Assembly: GCA_947307015.1 (NCBI GenBank)
Contig: CAMZHV010000002.1
Span: 62,001 to 126,000, forward strand
Source: an uncultured Prevotellaceae bacterium
GTDB lineage: Bacteria > Bacteroidota > Bacteroidia > Bacteroidales > Bacteroidaceae
Length of the DNA stretch: 64,000 nt
Reading direction: 5' to 3'
The translations under genes and the position numbers were made by a program. Positions within the stretch are counted from its first letter, which is position 1; every line of letters starts with the position of its first letter. This document shows positions 8,873-17,671 of this stretch, piece after piece. Below the pieces are notes generated by a model, which was not told the origin of the DNA, searched no databases, and saw only the letters and a program-made list of their open reading frames with translations.

Positions 8873-9144
8873 AGTTTCATGACCCATGCCTGAGCGTACT
8901 CGCCACCGAGGGCGTGCATCTCATGGGCGAGATTGGCAGCTTCGGATTCTGTAGCCATGCCGTCGATGATGACGCGGATCATCTTGCCGTTGTCGTAGAC
9001 GCGTGCTTTGGCATAGCCGATTTCGTGGAGCCTTTCGACGAAAGCCTCGGCATTCTTCTGTGATACACTGCTGGCGAGGACGACGCAGTAGGAGGAGGAC
9101 TCTCCCACTGCGGACTCTCCCCCGAACCAGTTCTGCCGGAACAC
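8869..9144 (-). CDS. Detached SPOR-domain fragment of HU-TM-SPOR gene
   Basis: The frame encodes a SPOR domain (from about YCVVLASSV to AQAWVMKL), a fold that binds denuded septal peptidoglycan. It opens with a GTG directly after an in-frame TAA, and both lie inside a 39-bp palindrome inserted in the gene. The frame is offset by two bases from the upstream HU-TM frame. In Bacteroidetes these two parts are normally one polypeptide, so this is best read as the 3' part of a broken gene, unless GTG restart or ribosomal frameshifting makes it. The ATGA overlap with the FHA gene is intact. Confidence 0.75.
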   Translation of the reverse strand: MFRQNWFGGESAVGESSSYCVVLASSVSQKNAEAFVERLHEIGYAKARVYDNGKMIRVIIDGMATESEAANLAHEMHALGGEYAQAWVMKL

Positions 9145-9965
9145 TTAATAGTTCCGTCTTCCTGGCACCCTGTTAGGGAGGGAGCGGTTTGCTCTGAGCT
9201 GGCGTCCGCGGTGAGGGTTTCGTTGCTGAGGGTTTCGTTGGAATTTGTTTCGTCGGATTTGGCTTCGTCGGAAACGTCCATTGTCTCGGCGGGCTGCTCG
9301 GATACTTGTTCCTTCTGGGTTTGTTCTATCTTTGGAACAGAAGGGATTACAGTTGCTTGACCGCCTGTAGCGTCACCCAGCTCGAAAGGCGTGGTAAAGA
9401 GCACGCAGAGGACGGCAATGGCGGCAGCGGCGACTACGTTTCGCAGGGCACGGCGGCTGATGTGGATGGTAATGTCGTCGTTGTGACGGATATTACGGAT
9501 GCGGGCGCTTCGGCGGTTCGGCGTGTGCTGTGCAGGCTGCTGGGCAGCGAGGCGGGGCATCGTGAAGACATCGAGACCGTAGTAGCGGGGTGTGGTGACG
9601 CCGGCCTGACACGAAGAGAAGGACAGCTCGCCATCCTCGTCCTGCATGAAGACACCGATGGTGCCGAAATCCACTTGGCTGTCGGCTAACAGCTGCTGCC
9701 GCAGGTTGAGTACCATGCCCTGTACGGCACGCTTGGCATCGGCGACGCTGCACTGACGCTCGTCGCGGATGGCACCCACGAGGAGGTTGTCGTCCTGCTT
9801 TACGTCAGGGTTGAAGCGAACGAGTCGCGATGGCGGAAAGAACAGGTTTTCCTGCTCCGAACGGCTGGCAGCGCTGTCGCGAACGACAAACGCACCAAAA
9901 TGAGGCACTACGACACAGTCGTGGCGCAGCAAAAGACGTTCAATATGCAGGGAGAGTTCTTTCAT
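8979..9965 (-). CDS. HU-CCDC81-type DNA-binding membrane protein, C-terminus frameshifted
   Basis: The N-terminal about 130 residues form an HU-related domain (HDCVVVPHFGAFVV, FFPPSRLVRFNPD, GTIGVFMQDEDG). Next come a basic stretch and one membrane helix (VVAAAAIAVLCVLF), then an acidic Ser/Thr/Glu-rich periplasmic linker. The reading frame then runs into a repeat (TAPSLTG) and continues as low-complexity sequence without homology, because a nested palindrome (9127-9165) shifts the frame away from the SPOR domain. The start ATG at 9965 is preferred to an upstream TTG; it lies six bases after a TACCTTTG promoter box, so the transcript should be almost leaderless. The intact family is thought to link DNA to the septal wall. 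Confidence 0.78.
   Translation of the reverse strand: MKELSLHIERLLLRHDCVVVPHFGAFVVRDSAASRSEQENLFFPPSRLVRFNPDVKQDDNLLVGAIRDERQCSVADAKRAVQGMVLNLRQQLLADSQVDFGTIGVFMQDEDGELSFSSCQAGVTTPRYYGLDVFTMPRLAAQQPAQHTPNRRSARIRNIRHNDDITIHISRRALRNVVAAAAIAVLCVLFTTPFELGDATGGQATVIPSVPKIEQTQKEQVSEQPAETMDVSDEAKSDETNSNETLSNETLTADASSEQTAPSLTGCQEDGTIKCSGRTGSGESPQWESPPPTASSSPAVYHRRMPRLSSKGSTKSAMPKHASTTTAR
9112..9189 (-). repeat. Coding palindromic tail with nested insertion
   Basis: On the minus strand the sequence begins ACCGCTCCCTCCCTAACAGGG, the usual right half of the paired element, and ends GGGGGAGAGTCC. About 44 bases replace the usual six at the centre. The outer parts would encode TAPSLTG and GGES, the same peptide as in RimO and BatD, but now in different frames. 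Confidence 0.8.
9127..9165. repeat. Nested 39-bp palindrome that breaks the gene
   Basis: The arms are CCAG (9127-9130)/CTGG (9162-9165) and CGGAAC (9137-9142)/GTTCCG (9151-9156) around an 8-base loop. The net addition relative to an uninterrupted element is 38 bases, which matches the two-base frame offset between the HU and SPOR frames. The insertion also brings the TAA that closes the SPOR frame upstream. Confidence 0.75.
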
Positions 9966-9971
9966 CGGGTG

Positions 9972-9979
9972 CAAAGGTA
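9972..9979 (-). promoter_or_regulatory. Bacteroidetes -7 box for the HU-SPOR operon
   Basis: On the minus strand TACCTTTG is followed by CACCCG and the ATG at 9965. The predicted transcription start falls at or within a few bases of the start codon. Confidence 0.7.
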
Positions 9980-10063
9980 TACTTTTCTTACGACATAACC
10001 TCGCTTTTCATATAAAAATTTCGTTAAAATATGATTTCCTTTGGCCGCGTCGCACATTCTTTC

Positions 10064-10071
10064 TATATTTG
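10064..10071 (+). promoter_or_regulatory. Bacteroidetes -7 box for the addA-like gene
   Basis: TATATTTG, with a TTTGG -33-like element about 20 bases upstream. Its position after 10031 argues that translation starts at 10097 rather than at the longer frame's first ATG. Confidence 0.7.
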
Positions 10072-10096
10072 CATTCAAATAGCATCATTTACCCTT

Positions 10097-13000
10097 ATGG
10101 CCCTACTAAAGGTTTACAAAGCGTCGGCAGGTGCCGGCAAGACATTCCGTTTAGCCGTGGAATATATCAAGTTGCTCGTTGAGGCGCGCGAAGGTGGTGA
10201 ATATGCCCGCATCCTTGCCGTGACCTTCACCAACAAAGCCACTACGGAGATGAAGGATCGCATCATCAGCCAGCTCTACGGCATCGGTCACGCCCTCGAC
10301 AACAGTCAGCCCTACTACAACGCCTTGCGCGAGGGGCTGGACGATGATGGCTATGGCGATCTCACAGAGGAGGAGGTGCGTCGTCGCTGTCGCATGGCAT
10401 TGCATCAGATTCTGCACGACTACAGCCGTTTCCGTGTGTCCACCATCGACGCCTTCTTCCAGACGGTGTTGCGCGGACTGGCGCACGAACTGGGGCTGTC
10501 GGCCAACTTGCAGGTGGAAATCAGCGACACGGAGGTGCTCTCCGAGGCTGTCGACCGCATCGTCGACCGTTTGCAGGACGAGCCCGTACTGCTCGAATGG
10601 ATCTACAGCCTTGTGCGTGACCAGATAGAGAACAATCAGCGCTGGAACATCACGGGCAAGGTGAAGACCTTCGCCCGCGTCATCTTCAACGAAGACTACC
10701 TCCTCACCGGCGACCAGCTGCGTGAGGTGCTGCATGACGAGAAGGCTTTCCGCCGCATCCTCGGCGAGATAGAGCAGCGCCGCCGCGATGCTGTACCTAC
10801 GGCGGTTGCTTTGGGCTCGCAACTCGAACAGGTGTCTGTGGATGAGGGCGTTGACTTCACCGACTTCTCCAACGGTCGCGACCTCGCCACCTTTGCCTCC
10901 AAGCTCAAGGCTGGCAATATGAACATCGACATCAGCGCCCGTCTGCGCCGATGGATTGAGGATAGCGACTCGCTCGTCAAGAAAGCCGACCAGCGTCAGC
11001 GGCCGCAGTTACTCGTCAGCGCCCGTCGCGTCAGCGATGTCCTACAGCACGTCGTCGAGGGATACCTCCGCTGCCAGCACGACTACAACAGCGCCCAGCT
11101 CGTACTCGCCCACATCAAGTCGCTGCGCCTGTTGGGAGTCATCGATGATGAGGTGGCAAAGATCAATATGGAGACCTCGCGCTACAACCTTGCCAAGACG
11201 CCTATCTTGCTCAACCGAATGATCGGCGAGAGCGATGCACCTTTCGTCTTCGAGAAGATTGGAGCACAGCTTTGCCACATCATGATCGACGAGTTTCAGG
11301 ACACTTCGAGCCTCCAGTGGAAGAACTTCCGCGCCCTGCTCCTTGAGAACAGCGCTAAGGGTGGCCACAACCTTATCGTGGGCGATGTGAAGCAGAGCAT
11401 ATACCGTTGGCGCGGAGGCGATTGGCGCGTGTTGGGCAATATAGAGAACACGATCATTCCTCCGCCCGAAGTGGTGCCGTTGCGCGAGAATCGCCGGAGT
11501 ATGTACCACGTGGTGACCTTCAACAACAGCTTCTTTACTGATGCCTACCAGACCATGGATTTTGCCTCGGCTGAAAGCGCTTCGCTGCTCGACGAACCCT
11601 TTTCGTTCGCTGCTGCGTATAGCGACGTCCAACAGTTGCTGCCCGAAGGTACGGAGGAGGAAGGCTACGTTCGTGTGCGCCTCATTGACACCGATGTCCT
11701 CAAGCGTCGCGAGCAATGGGAACAGCCTGTCATCGACGACCTGATGGAACAGATACGGCTGCTGCACGACGCAGGCCTGCCCTACCAGAAGATGGCCATC
11801 CTCGTGCGCACGAACGGCGAAGCCCAGCCCATCATCGAAGCCTTTGCACGCCAGCAAGATATGCCGCCCATCGTCAGCGATGAGGCTTTCCTCTTCTCGT
11901 CGAGTCCGGCCATCAAGGCGCTCATCACCGCCCTGCGTGTCATCGACGACAGCACGGATCAGGTGTCCACGTTCTACCTCCGTCAGCTCGGAGCAGCCGA
12001 CATCATTGATGATCAGTCGCTGCGCTCACTGCCCCTCTACGAACTGCTCGAGACGCTCTGCCGGCGCCTGCGCATCAGCCGTATGCCCAATCAGGACGCT
12101 TATCTCTTCGGCTTTTTCGACGCTGTCGTCGACTATAGTCACGGCAACACCACTGACATTCATTCGTTCCTCACCTTCTGGGACGAGAACCTCTCCCGCA
12201 AAAGCATTCCTGCGGGCAAGGTGGACGGCATACGCATCCTCACCATCCACAAGTCCAAAGGTCTCGAGTTTCACACCGTATTCATGCCGTTCTGTTCTTG
12301 GGAGTTCGACCGCAACCGCTGGTCCGATCTCGTGTGGTGCCGTCCTGAAGAGCCGCCCTATTCCGACCTGCATCTGGTGCCGGTGACACCTTCGAGTGCG
12401 ATGGCTAACTCCACATTCTCAACGGACTACGTTCGCGAACATCTCTTCTCGCGCTTGGATGAGCTCAACTCGCTCTATGTCGGCTTCACGCGGGCGCGCT
12501 CGAATCTTTATATATGGGCTCCCGGCAAGACGAAGAAGGGGCTGTCCACCGTGGGCGATTTGGTGGTTGCCGTGCTCAAGGAGGATTACGAAGTCGGCAC
12601 GCCTGTCACATCCGTAGGCAAGGGACAAAGCAGCGACAACCGCATGACGCCCGATCCCTTGCCGATAGGGGTCGCGATGTCCAGCTATCCCCTCACGGCC
12701 ACTTTCCGTCAGAGCAACCGTTCGCAGCGCTTCCTGATGGCGCAGGCCGAAGATGATGAGCTTGCCCTGAGCGAGCAGTCTCGACAGCAGCAGTACATCG
12801 AGACGGGCAAGCTGCTGCACAGCGTGCTCCAACAGATACGCACCACGGCCGACCTTCCCCGCGTGCTTGATGCGCTGGAGCAGGAAGGCGTCATCTCGCG
12901 TTACGCCGCCGACGGCACATACGTCGCGGTGCAGCGCAGTGAGCTGGAACGATGGCTCAACCGAGGCATGAAGGACCCGCTCGTTGCCGACTGGTTCACA

Positions 13001-13336
13001 GGTGATTGGACAATCTTCAACGAGTGTTCCATCGTCCGCAAGCATCCCGTCGACGGACAGCCGCAGACGCTACGCCCCGACCGTGTGATGATTGCACCCG
13101 ACGGCAGCCGCATCATCGTCGTGGACTTCAAGTTCGGCAGACCCGATGCCGACTACGAAGACCAGGTGCAGACGTATATGAACCTGCTCACGGCCATGTA
13201 CCCGCTGGCCTCCGTCGAGGGTTATCTCTGGTATGTTTACGCCGGGCGTGTGCAGCGCGTCGGCGATGAACCGCTTAGTCCCCAAACCCGTGCCGCTGCA
13301 CAGCCCGACCCGTCGCAGCTGACGCTTGACCTCTAA
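10097..13336 (+). CDS. addA: AddA-type UvrD-like helicase-nuclease subunit
   Basis: A 1079-residue superfamily 1 helicase with a C-terminal nuclease, the AddA/RecB partner of a recombinational repair complex that resects double-strand breaks. Walker A is ASAGAGKT (residues 9-16), AVTFTNKA is motif Ia, IMIDEFQDT near 395 is Walker B, and TIHKSKGLEF and YVGFTRAR are motifs V-VI. The C-terminal PD-(D/E)XK core shows VVDFKFG near residue 1008. Start 10097 is chosen because the helicase begins there and the promoter lies between 10031 and it. The stop overlaps the next gene's ATG by one base, so the two subunits are translationally coupled. Confidence 0.88.
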   Translation: MALLKVYKASAGAGKTFRLAVEYIKLLVEAREGGEYARILAVTFTNKATTEMKDRIISQLYGIGHALDNSQPYYNALREGLDDDGYGDLTEEEVRRRCRMALHQILHDYSRFRVSTIDAFFQTVLRGLAHELGLSANLQVEISDTEVLSEAVDRIVDRLQDEPVLLEWIYSLVRDQIENNQRWNITGKVKTFARVIFNEDYLLTGDQLREVLHDEKAFRRILGEIEQRRRDAVPTAVALGSQLEQVSVDEGVDFTDFSNGRDLATFASKLKAGNMNIDISARLRRWIEDSDSLVKKADQRQRPQLLVSARRVSDVLQHVVEGYLRCQHDYNSAQLVLAHIKSLRLLGVIDDEVAKINMETSRYNLAKTPILLNRMIGESDAPFVFEKIGAQLCHIMIDEFQDTSSLQWKNFRALLLENSAKGGHNLIVGDVKQSIYRWRGGDWRVLGNIENTIIPPPEVVPLRENRRSMYHVVTFNNSFFTDAYQTMDFASAESASLLDEPFSFAAAYSDVQQLLPEGTEEEGYVRVRLIDTDVLKRREQWEQPVIDDLMEQIRLLHDAGLPYQKMAILVRTNGEAQPIIEAFARQQDMPPIVSDEAFLFSSSPAIKALITALRVIDDSTDQVSTFYLRQLGAADIIDDQSLRSLPLYELLETLCRRLRISRMPNQDAYLFGFFDAVVDYSHGNTTDIHSFLTFWDENLSRKSIPAGKVDGIRILTIHKSKGLEFHTVFMPFCSWEFDRNRWSDLVWCRPEEPPYSDLHLVPVTPSSAMANSTFSTDYVREHLFSRLDELNSLYVGFTRARSNLYIWAPGKTKKGLSTVGDLVVAVLKEDYEVGTPVTSVGKGQSSDNRMTPDPLPIGVAMSSYPLTATFRQSNRSQRFLMAQAEDDELALSEQSRQQQYIETGKLLHSVLQQIRTTADLPRVLDALEQEGVISRYAADGTYVAVQRSELERWLNRGMKDPLVADWFTGDWTIFNECSIVRKHPVDGQPQTLRPDRVMIAPDGSRIIVVDFKFGRPDADYEDQVQTYMNLLTAMYPLASVEGYLWYVYAGRVQRVGDEPLSPQTRAAAQPDPSQLTLDL

Positions 13337-16221
13337 TGAATAAGAACCTTGAAGCCCCGAAAACAATGAATACCTTCCTACAGCTTGTCGCGGAGTCGCT
13401 GCTGCAACGCTACGGCTCCAACCTGAGCCACCTCACCGTCGTCTTCCCCGGCAAACGCGCCGGCCTCTTCCTCGATCAGGCGCTGGCCGAATTCTCCCCG
13501 ACGCCCGTGTGGTCGCCGCGCTATACGACCATCAGCGACCTCTTCCTCCAAGCCTCTGACTATGCGCTGTGCGACACCGTGGAAGCCGTGTGCCGCCTCT
13601 ATCGCGTCTATGCGGCTCACGTCGAGGATGCCCAGTCGCTCGATCAGTTCTATAGCTGGGGTGAGATTCTTCTTTCCGACTTCGACGATGTGGACAAGCA
13701 CTTGGCCGACGCCCACAGCCTGTTTGCCAACATCCACGATATCAAGGCGCTGGATGACAACAGCTTCCTCACGCCCGAGCAGGTAGACGCCCTGCGTTCC
13801 TTTTTCCGCGACTTCACCCTCGAGGACAATACGCTTCTCAAGGAACGCTTCCTGCGGCTGTGGAATCAGATGGCTGTGATCTACGACGAACTCAACGCCT
13901 CGATGCGCCGCGACGGCCTCTTGTACGAGGGAGCTTTGCAACGCGATGTCGTCACCCGTCTGAGCGATGCCTCCTTTGTGGGCAAGACCTTCGTCTTCGT
14001 GGGCTTCAATGTCCTCAATGATGTGGAGCAGCACCTCTTCGACGAGCTGCAGCGCCGCGGACAAGCTCTCTTCTTCTGGGACTACGACTGCGCTTATGCC
14101 GACCCGCAAGGCCGTGAGAGCCACGAGGCTGGCTTTTTCATCCGTCAGAACCTCCGTCGCTATGGCAACGAGCTACCGCCTGAGTGTTTCAGCAACTGGC
14201 AGCAGGCGCGACAGCTCACGATGGTGGCGGCTTCGAGTGAGAACGCGCAGGCACGCTACATCCCGCAATGGCTTGAGGCACATAAGACCGACCAGGAGAA
14301 TCGTACGGCCGTGGTGCTCTGCAATGAGCAGTTGCTGCAACCCGTGCTGCACGCCATACCCCCGACGGTCAAGGCGTTGAACGTCACCATGGGCTACCCC
14401 TTGAGCGACACGCCTGTCAGCAGCTTCGTCAGCGTGCTTCTCGCCTTGCAGACAGAGGGTTACGACATCATTCACCGTCGCTTCCGTCCGGCAGCCCTGC
14501 GAGCCGTAGCCGCACATCCCTTCACGCAGCTCATCGACGAGGCGCTGTGGCAGACGAAGACGAGTGGCGCGCGCGAACTCCTCTGCTACCTCACCACCAT
14601 ACTCACCACTTTGGGACAAGCCCTGACAAAACGTGATGACAACGCAACGGAAAACGCGAATGCCGACGATGAGATGCACGTAGCCATAGCGACGCTCTAC
14701 AGCGAGGCCGTCTTCGTGGCCTACACGCGCATCAATCGGCTCGTCAACCTGATGTCTGGCGACGAACCGCTCCTGCAAGTGAATGAGCGCACGCTGCGCC
14801 GGTTGGTCAACGACGTGCTGTTGTCGCAATCCATCCCCTTCCACGGCGAACCCGCCATCGGTCTGCAAGTCATGGGCGTCCTCGAAACGCGCGCCTTGGA
14901 CTTCGACCACGTGCTGATGCTCAGCGTCGGCGAAGGGTTCCTGCCCAAGAGCGTCACAGACACCAGCTTCATCCCCTATCACCTCAAGGAAGCTTTCGGG
15001 CTGACTACGGCCAAGCACAAGATTGCCGTCTATGCCTACTACTTCTACCGCCTCATCCAGCGCGCCGAGCATGTCACTTTCGTCTACAACGAGAGCAATG
15101 CCGGCCTGCGGCAGAACGAGGTGTCGCGCTTCTTGCGACAGTTGCAGGCCGAGACCGATTTCCCCATCGAGCATCTCCAGCTGCAAGCCGCAGGCGATGT
15201 GTTGTCGCCGTCGCCCATCGTGATGGACAAGACGCCCGAGGTCATGCAACGCCTCGTCGACCACTTCGACTGCACGGGCTTGCCGTTCAACGAGCGCAGG
15301 CGCCACCTCTTCTCGCCCTCGGCGTTGAAGTACTACACCAATTGTCCCATGCAGTTCTACTACCGCTTCGTTGAGGAATTGAAAGTCGACCTCGAGGAGG
15401 ACGACGAGTTTGATGCCGTGCGCTTCGGAAATGTTTTCCACCGCGCTGCCGAGCTGCTCTACCTCGAACTGACGTCCAAGGGCGATGTCATCCGTCAGCA
15501 GGACATCGACGCGCTGCTCGAATTGGGTGGGCAGAAGATTGAACGTTTTGTGTCTCAGGCGTTCCGCGATGCCTACTTCAAGGATAAGCCAGAGGAATAC
15601 ACGGGTATATTGCTCATCGCGCGCCGCGTCCTCAATGCCTATCTCACGCAGCTCCTGCGCTACGACCGCCGCATCACGCCCATACGCATCCTTGGCCTCG
15701 AGGTCGTCCGTACCGAGACCTTCAGGGTTAATGCCGAAGGTCGTCAGCTGGAGTTGGAGTTGGGTGGAATCATCGATCGCCTGGATCAGGTCAGCGACCC
15801 TGCAACGCCCGACGGCACGCTGGTCCGCGTGCTCGACTACAAGACGGGAGGCTCGCCGTCGTCCGTGACTGATGTGGAGCGTCTGTTCAGCGAAACCGCG
15901 CAGAACGAGAACTATATCTTCCAGGTCGTTCTCTACTCCGCCATCGTGGAGGCTCGGATGAAGAAAGCCGTAGCGCCCTGTCTTTTCTACACCCATCGCT
16001 CGGGCAGCGATGACTATTCGCCGCTCGTGCGCATCGCAGGCAAGGATGTTCACAGCGTCGGCGAGCCCCTTGCCGAGGGACGCGAGGCCTTGAGCATAGA
16101 ATTTCGGCAGCATCTCCAAAGCCTCCTCGACGAGATCTTTGATGCAGAGAAGCCTTTCGTGCAGACGCAGAACGCCAAAGCCTGCAAGACATGCCCCTAC
16201 AGCGTCCTTTGCGGGCGATAG
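13336..16221 (+). CDS. addB: AddB-type PD-(D/E)XK nuclease subunit
   Basis: A 961-residue partner of the preceding helicase. The N-terminal region resembles an inactivated helicase (VVFPGKRAGLF). The C-terminal nuclease has VLDYKTG with Asp near 834. Four cysteines in the AddB pattern, one before the nuclease (YTNCPMQF, about C670) and three at the end (CKTCPYSVLC, C950/C953/C959), should hold a 4Fe-4S cluster. A second possible start at 13366 (MNTFLQLV) matches family N-termini better, while 13336 gives the TAATG overlap. A long open frame on the opposite strand inside this gene is a codon-bias shadow. Confidence 0.87.
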   Translation: MNKNLEAPKTMNTFLQLVAESLLQRYGSNLSHLTVVFPGKRAGLFLDQALAEFSPTPVWSPRYTTISDLFLQASDYALCDTVEAVCRLYRVYAAHVEDAQSLDQFYSWGEILLSDFDDVDKHLADAHSLFANIHDIKALDDNSFLTPEQVDALRSFFRDFTLEDNTLLKERFLRLWNQMAVIYDELNASMRRDGLLYEGALQRDVVTRLSDASFVGKTFVFVGFNVLNDVEQHLFDELQRRGQALFFWDYDCAYADPQGRESHEAGFFIRQNLRRYGNELPPECFSNWQQARQLTMVAASSENAQARYIPQWLEAHKTDQENRTAVVLCNEQLLQPVLHAIPPTVKALNVTMGYPLSDTPVSSFVSVLLALQTEGYDIIHRRFRPAALRAVAAHPFTQLIDEALWQTKTSGARELLCYLTTILTTLGQALTKRDDNATENANADDEMHVAIATLYSEAVFVAYTRINRLVNLMSGDEPLLQVNERTLRRLVNDVLLSQSIPFHGEPAIGLQVMGVLETRALDFDHVLMLSVGEGFLPKSVTDTSFIPYHLKEAFGLTTAKHKIAVYAYYFYRLIQRAEHVTFVYNESNAGLRQNEVSRFLRQLQAETDFPIEHLQLQAAGDVLSPSPIVMDKTPEVMQRLVDHFDCTGLPFNERRRHLFSPSALKYYTNCPMQFYYRFVEELKVDLEEDDEFDAVRFGNVFHRAAELLYLELTSKGDVIRQQDIDALLELGGQKIERFVSQAFRDAYFKDKPEEYTGILLIARRVLNAYLTQLLRYDRRITPIRILGLEVVRTETFRVNAEGRQLELELGGIIDRLDQVSDPATPDGTLVRVLDYKTGGSPSSVTDVERLFSETAQNENYIFQVVLYSAIVEARMKKAVAPCLFYTHRSGSDDYSPLVRIAGKDVHSVGEPLAEGREALSIEFRQHLQSLLDEIFDAEKPFVQTQNAKACKTCPYSVLCGR

Positions 16222-16262
16222 GGAACGATAGCTTGCCTTGCGGTTTTTTAAGATTCAGAGAA

Positions 16263-17096
16263 TCAGCGGATCATGATGTCGCGCAGGGTGTAGCCATCCA
16301 TCATGCAGCTGCGGTCTACGTGTCCTCGGATGCCATTCACGTAGCTCGTCGACGAGAACTGCCACATCACAAAGGCGGCGTTGTCGCACAGTTCTGGCAC
16401 CTCGGGGTGGTAGCGTGCGATCATATATTTATACGACGTGAATGGTCCTGTGAGGTATTTGTTGTAGAAGTCGCGCGAGCAGTAGAGCACGGGTCTCACG
16501 CCATAGTGGCGCTCCACAAGCTGGATGAAAGTCCGCAGGTTCTGCTGGAATGACGGTAGGCTCCCGCGACCACGGCGTTCGATATCAATGATGGGAATCA
16601 GGTCCATCTCCTTCCTGTCCACCGCATGGCGCAGGTTGTCGAACTGGCGTTGCGGTGAGACGCTGGGGATGTAGAAATGGTAGACGCCGACCTTTAAGCC
16701 AGCACGGCGCGCACCCCTGAGATTGCTGCGGAACATATTGTCCATCAGCTCGCCGCCCTCCGTCGCCTTGATATAGACGTACTGAATATCGTTGTTGCGA
16801 GCCACCTCGTTCCAGTTGATATTTCCCTGATAGTGTGACACGTCGATGCCCATGATCTGGTAGTTCGCGTAGTGCGATGTCACTTCCTCCCAATACTCGC
16901 CCCTGTCTGGCGTCAGCGGCACCTGCGGCGTCAGCGGCGTCAGCGGTGCATCGGGCATGGGGAGTGTAGGGTCATCTATCAGCCCCATCTCTATTTGCTT
17001 CTTTTTCTTACTCCTGCGATCCTTCTTCCCAGCTTCCACGTTCAGGGAGGCCAGCAGTGACAAGATCGTTATCAATAGCCACGCATGTCCTCTCAT
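16263..17096 (-). CDS. GH25 lysozyme
   Basis: A 277-residue exported muramidase that cleaves the MurNAc-GlcNAc bond of peptidoglycan. The N-terminus is a signal peptide (about residues 1-22) followed by a Lys/Arg-rich stretch and a Pro-rich linker (LTPLTPQVPLTP). GH25 motifs are GIDVSHYQG with Asp85, YVYIKATEG, GVYHFY, PIIDIE with Asp171 and Glu173, and MWQFS. Its start overlaps the stop of the cytidine deaminase gene (ATGA), so the two are co-transcribed although their roles look unrelated. It could serve wall remodelling or attack on neighbours. Confidence 0.9.
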   Translation of the reverse strand: MRGHAWLLITILSLLASLNVEAGKKDRRSKKKKQIEMGLIDDPTLPMPDAPLTPLTPQVPLTPDRGEYWEEVTSHYANYQIMGIDVSHYQGNINWNEVARNNDIQYVYIKATEGGELMDNMFRSNLRGARRAGLKVGVYHFYIPSVSPQRQFDNLRHAVDRKEMDLIPIIDIERRGRGSLPSFQQNLRTFIQLVERHYGVRPVLYCSRDFYNKYLTGPFTSYKYMIARYHPEVPELCDNAAFVMWQFSSTSYVNGIRGHVDRSCMMDGYTLRDIMIR

Positions 17097-17572
17097 AGCA
17101 AGTCCGAACCGTCAAAGGTGAGCGGCAGCAGGGCACGCATACTGGGGATAACATACACGCCTTCCGTGCCGTAGAGGAGGATGCGGATGGGCTGTTGGAA
17201 GCGTATTTCTGCCTCCAACAAAGCCTGACGGCACGAACCACAGGGCGTCACCGGCTGAGCCACGAAGCCGTTGGCGTTGCGGGCGGCGATGGCGAGGGCG
17301 ACGGGCGGCACGCCAGCAGCATTGGCTGACGCGGCAAAGAAAGCTGTGCGCTCGGCACACAGACCTACGGGGTACACGGCGTTCTCCTGGTTGCTGCCGA
17401 GGAACACCTGACCGTCGCTCAGCAACAGCGCTGCTCCGACACAGAAATGGGAATAGGGCGAATAGCTTGTCGACGTCATCGCCTTGGCCTGCTCAATGAG
17501 CTGCACATCGGCCTCGGAAAGCTCGTCGAGGGCAAAAAACTGCACAGGAATGTCTATATGTAACTCTTTCAT
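17093..17572 (-). CDS. cdd: Cytidine deaminase
   Basis: A 159-residue zinc enzyme that deaminates cytidine and deoxycytidine to uridine in pyrimidine salvage. The active-site motif is CAERTAFF (Cys72, Glu74) with PCGSCRQ supplying Cys101 and Cys104. Earlier residues (SPYSHFCVGAAL, NQENAVYPVGLC) match the substrate pocket. The start at 17572 (MKELHIDIPV) is preferred; another ATG at 17587 lies only about five bases from the predicted transcription start. The promoter TATATTTG lies at 17598-17605 and overlaps a divergent promoter region. Confidence 0.92.
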   Translation of the reverse strand: MKELHIDIPVQFFALDELSEADVQLIEQAKAMTSTSYSPYSHFCVGAALLLSDGQVFLGSNQENAVYPVGLCAERTAFFAASANAAGVPPVALAIAARNANGFVAQPVTPCGSCRQALLEAEIRFQQPIRILLYGTEGVYVIPSMRALLPLTFDGSDLL

Positions 17573-17597
17573 AGGGTATTTTTCCATAAAAAGTGTA

Positions 17598-17605
17598 CAA
17601 ATATA
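17598..17605 (-). promoter_or_regulatory. -7 box for cdd
   Basis: TATATTTG on the minus strand, with TTG at 17624-17626 as the -33 element. Confidence 0.7.
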
Positions 17606-17637
17606 CGAAGCTTTTTTTGTATTCAATAAAAAAGCGC

Positions 17638-17645
17638 TATTTTTG
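17638..17645 (+). promoter_or_regulatory. -7 box for the glucosaminidase gene
   Basis: TATTTTTG, with TTTG at 17616-17619 upstream. It sits back to back with the cdd promoter, and the two -33 elements interleave. Confidence 0.65.
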
Positions 17646-17671
17646 TGGCACAAATAAACATGTTTTAGACG

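Noticed and set aside
14173-16119. A 648-codon open frame on the minus strand
   Set aside because: It lies wholly inside the addB-like gene, has no recognisable domain, and is explained by biased codon use on the opposite strand.
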